From positions 62,001-126,000 of the forward strand of contig QJNS01000023.1 in assembly GCA_004154925.1 (NCBI GenBank): 64,000 bases of DNA, given 5' to 3'. The notes under the pieces were generated by a model. The model worked only from the letters and a program-made list of their open reading frames with translations. It was not told the origin of the DNA and made no database searches. Positions within the stretch are counted from its first letter, which is position 1; every line of letters begins with the position of its first letter. A program made the translations under genes and the position numbers. Positions 44,325 through 55,256 of this stretch are shown piece after piece. Source of the stretch: Monosporascus cannonballus. Taxonomy: Eukaryota > Ascomycota > Sordariomycetes > Xylariales.

Positions 44325-46960
44325 ACGTTTTTATACAAATTTATAAAAATTATTATAATAAAAAATAACTTAAAATCTTTTTTAATATATATTATAATTT
44401 TTTTATTTTTTAAAGTTAATACAATAATAATATATAAAATTTAAAATTATCCGTAATAAATTGCGAAATATATTTTTTCTTAATTAATTAAATACGGGTA
44501 ATATATTTAAAAATTTGAAATAAACATTTTAAATTTTAGAATATTTAATTTTTTAAAGTAAAACATTTATTTTTATTTGATATTTTTACCGGTTTTTTGC
44601 CAATATAAATATAATTAACCTATATATTAATATTATATATACGGCCGATAACCTTATAAAAATCTTATACCGTTAATTTATTCGCTTTATATTAAATATT
44701 ATATTTAATAAATAAGATTATATTTTACGAAAAATAAATTAATATGGTATATAATTTGGTTTTTCGAAAATTTAATATTGTTTTATTATTAAAATAAATT
44801 TTGAAGTATATAAATTTTTTAAAATTTCTATAAAAATTAATTTAATTATTATTTAAATTACATTATTAATAAATAAACCAAAAAATATCAAATTTTTGTA
44901 TTAATTATTTTATATTTTATTTTTATTTTAATATTTATAAAAATAAAATTTTTTAATTTACAAATATATAACTATATAATTGTCGAATAATATAATTATA
45001 TTATTTCTAATTTTAAATAAATATTAAATTATTATATTTAAATTATTATTTTAAAATTTAATTTCGAATAATAATATAATTTAATTATTATTAATAAAAA
45101 ATAATTTTTATTATAATGGAAAAATTTCCGATTTATTTATATTAAGATATATAATTTGTAATTTACTTTTTTTTATATATATTAATTTATATATATAATA
45201 ATTATTAAGAATATTATAAAAAAATGCAAAATATAACGGTTTTCGTTAAATCGGCGGCTTAATTAAATATAATTATAAAGCGGAAATCTGGTATTTTAAA
45301 ATGAATTATTCCGAAATTAATATTATTTTTATTTTTATATTTATATATTAAAATTAAAAATAAAAATATTTAAATTATTAAATACTATTTTTTAATTTAA
45401 TTGAATAATTTATATTTTATTAATAAAATTATTTTTTATATTAATAATGAAACGAAAATTATAAAAATCCGAAATTATTTAATTGAAATTATAATAAATT
45501 AAAAATAAATGATAAAACTTACAAAAAGGCTATCAAATTTTATAATTTTTAAATATTTTACGGAAATTAAATTTATACATAAAATAATTTAAAATAATTA
45601 AATAATTTTATCCGTATTATTATATTTATTATTATTTTTATATTAAGTATAAATACCTTCAATATTAATTAATTAATATAATAAAATATATTATAAGAAT
45701 TTATAATTAAAAATTTATAATAATAATTCCATTAAACAGATCGCAATTATAAATAATTAAATATAATTAAATATAAATAAATTATATTATTTATATTTTA
45801 TTTAACGTTTAATAAATATAAAATTAAGTTATTTATTTTAAAAAAGATTAAAATAACGAAAACGATTTAAGCTTAATAAGTTAAAAACTGTATTACTTAT
45901 AAAAATATAAAATTGTAATAAAAATAATATAACGGATTCGGATAATTAAAAAAATAATACGTAATTTATCGCAAGTAATTTTAATTAAAACAAAATAATT
46001 ATAGAATTTTAATTTTAATTTTCGGCCGGCTAAAAAGTTTAGTAATAAAGTTGAATATAACTAAATACTATAATTGGTTTTCAATTAATATTAATCGAAT
46101 TCGAATTTCAGTCGTTATTATTCTTATATATATCGATAAACTTAAAATAAATTTACTCGCCTAAATCGATTTATAAATATTTTCGAATATATAGTTATAA
46201 TAAATTTAAGTTTAAACGAATGTAAAAAAATAAATATCATATGAAATAATATAAACGAGTTTTTTTAATAATTATTAGTTATATAGCAAAATATAAAAAA
46301 TTAACAAATCAAAAATTAATAATTTTAATTTTATTAAAGAAACTTTTAAACGGATAAATAATACTAAATTTAATTTTATGCAACCCGATTTAATTTATTT
46401 AAATTATGTCAAAAATGATTTTAACTAATTAAAATACGAACCGATTTTATAGAAAAAGTATAAAATTAATTAAATTATTTTGCTTTATATTTATATATTT
46501 ATTTTTAAACACGAATTTAACAAATTCGTTTATATATAAAATGCTTCTATTATTTATATCTAAAAAATCGTAATTACGTTATATACGGTTTTTCTTTAAA
46601 TATTTACGTTTTTTCGATTTTTTAAAAAACGATAAATTGTCAAATTCGTATTAATTAAATAATACTTACTTAATTTCGAAACTTATTTACTTTAGTTAGC
46701 TTTGAAACTTTATATTTATTATATTAATAAATATGATAATTTCCTTATTATTTTATTTAACAATTTCGAAATTTCTTTATAGATTTCGTTTTATATTTAA
46801 TTATAAAACACAGTAAAACAGTATTATTTAATTAAGAAATAATTTCTTTTAAATTAATTAAATACTTTTTTAAGTATTTGATTTTATTACGATAATATTT
46901 AAGTAATTATTTTATTATTATTAAAAAAAGAAATAAAATAAATTCAAATAATAAATTAAA

Positions 46961-46981
46961 ATATATATATATATATATATT
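46961..46981. repeat. (AT)10 microsatellite
   Basis: Perfect AT dinucleotide run inside the RIP block. Confidence 0.85.
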
Positions 46982-47432
46982 CGGTTAACTTAAAATAAAA
47001 TTAATAATGTTAATAATATCACGTAAAATTAAAAAAGTAAAGGAAATTTATAAAAATTTATTTTATAGTGCGTTATATAATTAAATAAAATCAAATAAAA
47101 CTTATTAAACTTAATTTTTTTAAATTTTTTAAACAAATACGAATATAAATATTTTAATATAATAGCTGATTGAATTTATAATAATATTCTTAATTATTTA
47201 CATTTCGAAAACTTTTTATAAACTCTTCATTTATTATTATTTAATCTAGTTTATTAATATTTGATTTGAAATTTGTTTTGATTTTCGCTATTTATTTAGG
47301 TTTTATTTGGTTTTTTTTTCTATTTTAAGTTTTTTATTTATTTTTTCTCAGTTTATTTTTTTTCGATTTATTTAATTTTCGATTTTTAGCGAAATAAAAA
47401 AAAGTTGATTAATTGCCGAAAAAGTATTATCC

Positions 47433-47433
<1 letters not shown>

Positions 47434-47476
<43 letters not shown>
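47434..47476. repeat. (TAT)14 microsatellite
   Basis: Perfect trinucleotide run of 43 bp inside the RIP block. Confidence 0.9.
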
Positions 47477-48061
47477 GATAAATTGTTTTTATTTCGAATT
47501 ATATTTACTTTACGTAAATTTGTTAACGTTTTATTTTGTCTTTGTATATAAATATAAAAAAAGTTTTTATCGTTTTTATATATAATATAATATTACGTTT
47601 AAATTATATTTATTGTAATTAATTTCTTTAAATATATACCTAATTAATATATATTTTGATTTTTACTAATAATAATTTATTTAACCATTTTCTACCATTA
47701 CGTACAAAATTTCATAAGTATGTTAATTTTTTCGTAAAATTATCCGATTAAAACTTAATATTACAAAGAAATCACGTATAATAATATATTAATTAGAAAT
47801 GTTTTTTATATATTTAAATTTTAATTTATTCGGTTATTTTTATTTTACCTGTAAAATATTTTTCTTTAAATATATATAAACGTAATACGACCAAAATAAT
47901 AGGATTTTTTGGATTTTTTTTGTTATCGTTATTTATTGCATTAAATCAAATGTTTTTTTTTCGAACGTTTTTTATTACGATCGAAAATTATTGTTATTGA
48001 TTTAAGGTATTATTTTTAACAAAATCTTAAACGGCCGTAAAAACAATACATATTAAGATGG

Positions 48062-48459
48062 TGTGACGGCTAAGCGGTTTAACCAACTATTAAACCTTAA
48101 GTCGACGAGTTTATATTAGCAGGAATATCGTGGAAATCTAAATAATGGATACAGTAATCGTATTACATTTTTTAATACCGAAAATATCTTATTATAAACG
48201 ATTAATATTAATAAATATTATAAGCTAAAGTTATCTAAATTATGGAATTAATAAACGTATATATCCTTTTTCTTTAGCTGGATTACTACCAGTAAATTAA
48301 TAATCCGGCTTACTGGCTTACCACCAATAAGTTGGTAATCCGGCTTACTGACTTACTACCAGTAAGCTAATAATCTATTACATAATCTAATCTACATAGT
48401 TTTCTTGGCCTTTTCCGTTACGACCGTTCCTAGAGGCCGTAACTTGTCAGGTCGTAATA
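48062..48459 (-). repeat. 3' LTR of the gypsy element (left copy), heavily RIP-mutated
   Basis: 398 bp aligning along its whole length with 54403-54800. Many positions are A/T here and G/C in the right copy, for example TTACTACC against CTCACCACC-type blocks in the internal repeats. Confidence 0.93.
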
Positions 48460-48482
48460 CGATCTCCCTTTTCCCAAAATCT
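48460..48482 (-). promoter_or_regulatory. Polypurine tract of the gypsy element
   Basis: On the minus strand the bases just before the 3' LTR read GATTTTGGGAAAAGGGAGATCG, a purine-rich run in the position of the plus-strand primer. Confidence 0.7.
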
Positions 48483-51289
48483 TGTTCTTAAAATTTTTTT
48501 TTCCTGGTAAGTTTTTTCCACATATCTTTAACATGTTTTCCGGTATGTCCAAACGTCGTTTTCGCAAATCCGAATAGCAACTTGCCTTGGTTAATTTAAT
48601 TGAACTCGAAGGTTTTAACGCGATATTTTGTTTTTTTTATTTTGTTCGGCAGTTTAATTGCTAAATAATAAATAAGGTTTTTCGTTATAAAAAATATGTC
48701 CGTCGAAATCGTTTGTATAACGGAATAAAAGTCCTTATTTCTTTAATTAATTGCTATATTGCAAAATCGAAAAGATTAAAAAAAAAACTAACGGCCGAAA
48801 AATCTTTATTCGAAGCTTTTGCGCGTTTTTTTCGTATACGTTATTAACGTTAACATTATTAATCTTAAAATATAAAACTTATTAATCGCGTTTTTTAATT
48901 TTTAAATAATTCTAATAATTTTACATAATTAAAATCAAAATCCATAATTAAGGTTTAAACTTTAAAAAACGTAAACGTTATTAATTGGAATATAATGGAT
49001 TAAAAGTTTTCTTTTATAAATTTCGTAAACTGGGATATTATTATTTCAAGTAATTCCGCCGTTATTAATAAAAATTTTTTAATAGGCGTTAAGCGCCTAT
49101 AAGATTTTTAACAAATTTTCAAATATTTTCGGAATTTAAGTATTTTTTTATTTAATTAAGTACTAAGTAAGTCCGTTTTATTTTCGCATATCGAAAATTT
49201 TCTTTATTTCGTATATTTATTCGTTTTTTACTTTTATATTGTTTTATATTATATATATTTTAATTATATTTGTTGCTAATTCGAATAAAGAAATATAAAA
49301 AATTAAATAGAATTTAACTTTTGGTAAAAGTTTTAATTGGTAATTATTTTCTGAGATTTTTTTAACGATTTTATATGGACCGATATATTTGAAATCGAAT
49401 TTTTTACTGAGTCGTTTTATTTAAATGTTTTTTGTAATATAGAAAATTATTTTCCCTTTTTCGAAAATTAATTTCTTTAATCTTTTTTGATTATAATATT
49501 TATTTATTTAATTTCGTACGAATTTTAATTTTATTTTTATTTCTTAATATAATTATTATAATTATTTTAACGTAAAAATTACTTTAATATTAATTAAACC
49601 GTCGTTACGTATTTCTTTATAAATTTCCGAAATAAAACTAAAATTTACGTTTGTAAATATTATTTTAATGTTTTCGTAATAATTGGTATTATAAGTTAGT
49701 TAAATAATCGATAATTTTTTAACCTAATTATTTTGTTCGTAATTAATATAATATCGTAAGTAAATTTTTAAAATTTAATTTATTTATTTTATTTATATAT
49801 CTGTTTATGGTTTAAATATATTAAATAATTTATAATTTAGGCCGATTTATGTTATTAAGCTTTATTAAAATTTAAATGCGAATATTAATCCTTTATTTAA
49901 TATAATTTCTATTAATAATTCGTATATATTGAAAATATATTTAAAAAAAATATATTAGTTATTCGGAATTTATATTTTTATAATATGGTAAAAAATAGGA
50001 AAATTTCGTAAATCGATCGATAATTACAAAAATATTGTCGTAATATATTTTTATGGCTGAATTTTTTGATATAAAAAATTTAGTAATAAAATCGAATATA
50101 ACTAAATATTATAATTGCTTTATAATTAATAATAACTGTAATTTTCCGTATGGCTTATATCGTCGAGCTTTTGCTTTGGCGCAAATATCATATTACTGTA
50201 TAATTTTTTATACCGTTAATTTTATTTTGGGAAAAAAATATATGCGTTAAAATCGTTTTAAGATTTTGTAAATCCCTGGATATTTATGTAATTAATGTTC
50301 GTATATTTTTCGTATTAAATCTTTTTAGTATTTCTTTAAAATTTATATTTTATTTATTTTTCAGTTTTTCGAAAAACTGTTATTATGTTATTAAATTTTT
50401 TAATACATATTATAAGATATTATCCGAATTATTGCCATTTGTCGTAAACGTAAATATTTTTTATAATAATGTCAAAAATTATATATTTAACTTTAATTAA
50501 TTTTTTTTAAAATTTAGTCGTTTGTTTAAAATATTTGCTTTATTATTTTTTAATCTTTTTTTGTAGATAATAACGAAATCGAAATTTGTTAATTCTTTTA
50601 CATATCTTAATTATTGTTCTGTAAGTTTTCTGGTCGTAATAAATTAGATAAAATTTTAATAATCCGTATAAACCTTAATTTGGTATAAGTTTTCCTTTAG
50701 GAAATACTTAAACTTCCGAAATGCTATAATAATGGTTATAAATTCCTTATTTAAAATGCCGTAATTAAATTCGGCTCTTTTTAATTTATACAAAAACAAT
50801 ATAATAAGGTACAATTTGCTTTAATTATTTTGTTATCCGATTATTATGCTTAATGCGTAATCCGAAATATCGGTTTTTAGCTTAACGGAACGGTTTAAAT
50901 CGTATATAATTAGTACTGGCTTGCTAATAATTGTATCCTTAATATTTTGAAATATCTTTTTTATATTTAACGTTTATTTAAATTCTTTTTTTTTCGTAAA
51001 ATTTATTAAAGGTATAATTATTTTGTTAAAATTTCGAATAAACTTTTTGTAATAGTTAGCAAATCTAAAAAATATCTATATCTTTTTAATTATCGTTAAT
51101 ATTTATTATTTTATAATTGCAGCGATTTTTTTAAAGTTTATTTTAATATATTTTAAAGTAATAATATGTTTTAGATATTTTATTTCTTATATATAGAATT
51201 AACTTTTTTCCGCGTTAATAAATAGCTTTACGTTTTATAAAGTTTAAAAAACCTTATAAACGTATTTTACGTATATTTTTTCTGTTTTT

Positions 51290-51650
51290 GAAAAAATAAA
51301 AATATTGTTAGGATAGTAAATAACGAAAATATTAAAATATTTTAGTAATATATAATTTACCATCCGCTGAAAAATTATTAGTACGTTCGTAAATCACATT
51401 AATATAACCAAATACTTAAATAATTCGTATTTTGTTTTAAAGGTTATTTTCCATTCGTATCTTTTTTTGATTTTAATAAAGTTATATCTATTTTTAAAAT
51501 CGAATACTATATATTATTTAGCTTTATAAAATTGGTTTTTTATTTCCGTAATTAAGGGTAATAATGTTTTATCTTTAATAATAACGTCGTTTAATTGTCG
51601 ATAATCAATTACAAGTTACAATTTTCCGTTTTTTTTAAGTACGAAAAGTA
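51290..51650 (-). pseudogene. Reverse transcriptase relic of the gypsy element
   Basis: Minus-strand translation shows VLKKNGKL, then IDYRQLNDVIIKD, FDFKNRYNFIKIKK, YEWKITFKTKYELFKYLV and FVIYYPNNIFIFSKT. This is the order of Ty3/gypsy reverse transcriptase blocks. Internal stops sit where Trp, Arg or Gln is expected. The catalytic YLDD-type box (51304-51318) reads YPNN, both aspartates having become asparagine by G-to-A changes, so the enzyme is dead. Confidence 0.88.
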
Positions 51651-53479
51651 TTAAAAATTCCGCTGATAACTTTAAAGGTCAAATCCATTCTTTTTATAAT
51701 CGATTTTCCAAATATTTTTTAAAAGTACGTAATTCGTCTTCGCTGAAATCATAAATAAGGTAAAACCTTATCGAAAATCCTTTTTTAAAAATTATTTTAT
51801 AATTTTATTTATTATGTTCTAATAATTTCGTATCAAGTTCTTTTTTAAAAAGCTGCTTATATCTATAATATTATAATAACATATTAATCAGATTTTCTAA
51901 TTTCTTAGGTTATTATTTTTATTTTAAATCGTTATTCAATTATTTTAGCTTTGTTTTAATAATAATAATAATAATACGTTATATTTTTTTAATATTTATT
52001 TTTTTGTATTTTGTTCCTTTAAGTAATAAGATATCTGTTATATTTTTATGCTTACATTCGTTATTATTATTGATCAAATATTAAAATCTTAATTTTCTTT
52101 TCTTTTGTTTATTAATAAAGTATAAGGCAAACTTTATTAAACCAGTTCCGCTATTAATTAAGATTCCGTATTAGCGTATCCATAGTAATCCTAAAATCAT
52201 ATCGTAATTTCCGAATGAAATGATATCGAAATTAACCGTTTAATATTATCCTTTAATAAAAATTTCGAAGTAATTAATTTCGCGTATAATTTTTCCGTTA
52301 TCGTAAACGAATTCCTGACTTTCGACATTTGTCGCTATATAAGGTTTTAACTTATATTTTTATAGCAGTTTAAACTTATTAATTACATTTGGTACAATAT
52401 AATTTTCGCCTAAAACTCCGTAGTTTACCATTATAATATATTAATACGTTCCGATTCGTATATCCAAAATAATAAAGTTATTAATATTTTTTATTGTCGC
52501 GTTTAAAGCCTTTTTTAAAAGTTCTTTTTAATTTTTTAAATTTTGTTATTTTACGGCTTTTTTATAAATAACCTTTTTCTTTTAACTTCTGTTCGAATTT
52601 GTCGAACCTTATTTATATTTTTATATATAACGCGTTAAGTTATTATATTTATTATTGTTATCGGCGTATTGTTCCTTCGAACCGTATTAATTCCTTTTGG
52701 TTTTGTTATAATTCCTTTTCTTATCGAATAAATTATTTTTTTATATTTGCGATTATATCCCATTATATGTTATTTTAGCTATCGTTCCAAAAATTTCCTA
52801 TAAATCAATATATTTTTTCCTTAATAATTTTTCTTTCGTAATAATCTATAATAAATACCAGTTAAAAATGGAAATCCGTAATAACTTTCTAATAATACTT
52901 TTTTACTGTACGTTAAATTAATTCCTTTTTCGTTTAATAATTACATTATTTATAATAATAAAAAAGGTTTTTTTACGGGCATTATTTTTCTTTAGGCCAA
53001 CTTTTTATTTCGGTTAATTATTGGATATTTTCTAAGGTTATAATTCGAAATTGTTAATATTATTATTCGTTATTTTTATTATGTCCGGTATAATTTGAAA
53101 AGTTAAATCCTTCGTAATATATACGGGTAATTCGTACATAAATATGTTATTTCTATTTCTCGTAATCGGGATATTCTCGTCGTTAACAATATATGGCGTA
53201 CATTCTGCCGTATTAATCAGATATTCCGGGGCAAAGTTTTTTTATCCAGTTTTGGTATTCGCATAACTATTTTTATAATACCTTTTGTTGTACTTATGTT
53301 ATTTGTTAAGCCAGTTTTTTGGCTTTTTGCATTTTTCGTCGAATTTTTTATCGTGATAATTCTTATTGGACTTCTTGTTTAGGGCCTGATATATACTTGG
53401 CTTAAATTATGCCGATAATTTTGCTATTGTTTCCTTAGTTATTTTTAAGCTGTTTTTCCGGTATAGAGGTCTAGTTATT

Positions 53480-54342
53480 TTATTGTAGCTTTTTGGACTT
53501 TTTGTACTTATAAGCCTTATGTCCCATTTTGCCACAGTTAAAGCATTTAATTTGGCTCCAATTTTGTTTATGGGTAACGCCGAGTTCCATAAGTCCTGGT
53601 ACTGTTTTATAAGAAATAAAGGGTGCGTTTCGTTTTTTTTTTCTGGTTGAACTTATATCCCGAACGTAAAGCATATTATTCTTTTTTTCCTATTGTTTTT
53701 TAAACTATTAATTGTTAATTTTAATTACTTTTATAATATATTAATTTAAGACAATTAATTATTTAATCCGAATAATCTCATTTTTTATATTATTTTTTAA
53801 CCCTTTATAAAACATATCGATAAAAACGTCGGTTTCGTTATCTTTTTATCTTACTTTAACCGCAAAACTTTTAAAAGTTATAGCGTATTTGGACGCAGGT
53901 TTTTTCTGTCGGAATTATAAGAATTATTAAGCCATTAATCGCTTTTTATCCGGATTACCAAAATTATTGCGCATTTTGTTTTCGAAATTGGTATAAATTG
54001 AAAAAATTTCGTTAATAAAATATTTTCTATTTATTTTTTTTATTTTTAAAAAATTTTTCATAATAGGTTTAAATTAATTACCCGTATTTCCTATTAGGTA
54101 TGCTTTTACTGCTAAGACCATATCCGCCGGGTTATTAAGGTTTAAAAAGTAAAAGTAAATTCGTGCTTAAGTTAAGAAAATCTAAAGGTTACCTTTTTCA
54201 TTATAAGGTTCTGGCTTTTTTGGCTTTATACGGGCGAAAGAGGGTTAGGCAGGCGTAGCCCTAAATTGTCGAATTTTTTTTCCAGCTCTCGAATTCGAGC
54301 CTGAAACTGCTGAATAGGGGTTTCCTAAATGCTAGTCGACAT
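53480..54342 (-). pseudogene. Gag relic with zinc knuckle
   Basis: An ATG at 54342 starts MSTSI then a stop, ETPIQQFQARIRELEKKFDNLG (coiled-coil-like) and further stops. Near the downstream end the nucleic-acid-binding knuckle reads CFNCGKMGHKAYKY, where the final Cys of CCHC has become Tyr, a single G-to-A change. Capsid sequence between these points is too degraded to follow by eye. Confidence 0.8.
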
Positions 54343-54402
54343 TTTGATAATATTAAATATTGCTTAGAATTTGACAGTACTATTAAACAAAAACTTATAA
54401 CG

Positions 54403-54800
54403 TATAACGGCTAAACGGTTTAACCAATTATTAAACTTTAAGTCGACGGGTTTATGTTAACAGAAATATCGTGGGAATTTAAGCAATAAATACAGTAATC
54501 ATATTACATCTCTTAATACCGGAAATACCTTATTACAAACGATTAATATTAATAAATGTTACAAGCTGAAATTATCTAAATTATGGAATTAATAAACGTA
54601 TATATCCTTCTCCTTTAGCTAAATCACCACCAATAAGTTGGTGATCCGGCTTACTGGCTCACCATCAGTAAGTTGGTGATCCGGCTCACTGGCTCACCAC
54701 CAGTGAGCTGATGATCCATCACGTGACCTGATCCACATAGTTTTCTTGGCCTTCTCCGTTGCGACCGTTCCTGGAGGCCGTGGCTTGTCAGGTCGTAACA
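54403..54800 (-). repeat. 5' LTR of the gypsy element (right copy), less mutated
   Basis: 398 bp matching 48062-48459. The segment 54625-54720 keeps three imperfect tandem units of about 32 bp, each a small palindrome (CACCACCAATAAGTTGGTG, CACCATCAGTAAGTTGGTG, CACCACCAGTGAGCTGATG) followed by ATCCGGCT-type spacer. The distal half, to GTCGTAACA, is nearly free of RIP changes. Confidence 0.93.
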
Positions 54801-54805
54801 GGTGG

Positions 54806-55176
54806 AAAAAATACGATAAAATCGATCGAGTAAAGCAAAATCGATTATTTCGACAAAACGCGTAAGTAAATTTAACATTAAAATATTTTAATTATAATAA
54901 AAGTAATTAAGCCATTAAAAATTATTCGATTTAATTTTCGAATATAACTGTTATGTTATAAAGCAATGATTTTTATTAATTATAACCAATATTATATAAT
55001 TACGAATAAGTTCAAATAATTTAAAATGTAAACTGTTAGAATATTAATTCTTAGTTATTGCATTAATTATTTTGTTAAATTTCGTTTACATAATAATTTT
55101 GAAATTGTATATAACGTGTACGTATAACACGTTTTTCTGAAAATTATTGAAATGAGAGAGTAAGCCCTCTCGGACA
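54806..55176. mobile_element. RIP-degraded repeat right of the gypsy element, terminus at 55176
   Basis: AT-rich sequence continuing the older repeat, ending in the same 31-bp terminus as the first block (55148-55178). It shows that the gypsy copy is nested within another repeat family. Confidence 0.7.
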
Positions 55177-55178
55177 CC
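55148..55178. repeat. 31-bp repeat terminus shared with 2920-2950
   Basis: Identical to 2920-2950 over 31 bp, with the AT-rich side to the left in both. It lies 79 bp from the MEF2 stop codon. Confidence 0.7.
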
Positions 55179-55256
55179 CTACTCGAAGGCCAATTGATGG
55201 AGGTTCGTTCCGATTGGGAGCTAGCCAAGGGACCAAGCGTCGTATCAAGCTTCCAC

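Larger units (their letters stand above)
44325..48056. mobile_element. RIP-degraded AT-rich repeat, left part of second block
   Basis: About 3.7 kb of extreme A/T, TpA-rich sequence with no open frames, left of the gypsy element. It is presumably older repeat DNA into which the retrotransposon inserted. No protein relic was recognised by eye. Confidence 0.75.
48062..54800 (-). mobile_element. Ty3/gypsy LTR retrotransposon, full length but RIP-inactivated
   Basis: It has two 398-bp LTRs at a constant offset of 6341 bp, ends TG...CA, and near-identical 5-bp target duplications (GATGG at 48057-48061, GGTGG at 54801-54805). The element reads right to left. A gag start lies just inside the right LTR, a CCHC knuckle near 53.55 kb, reverse transcriptase at 51.3-51.65 kb and a polypurine tract beside the left LTR. 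That gag-to-RT order fits Ty3/gypsy. Stop codons replace Trp/Gln/Arg throughout, as RIP produces, so it cannot be autonomous. It is nested in older repeat DNA whose right terminus is at 55176. Confidence 0.9.

Noticed and set aside
50053..50250. 65-codon plus-strand frame in the gypsy interior
   Set aside because: It lies antisense to the element's coding direction in saturated RIP DNA. A chance AT-rich frame.
54625..54720. Repeated palindromic units resembling a CRISPR array
   Set aside because: The units are inside an LTR of a eukaryotic retrotransposon, spacers are also repeated, and the copy is duplicated in the other LTR.
54651..54878. 75-codon minus-strand frame
   Set aside because: It falls across the right LTR and target site. 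LTR sequence is non-coding here.
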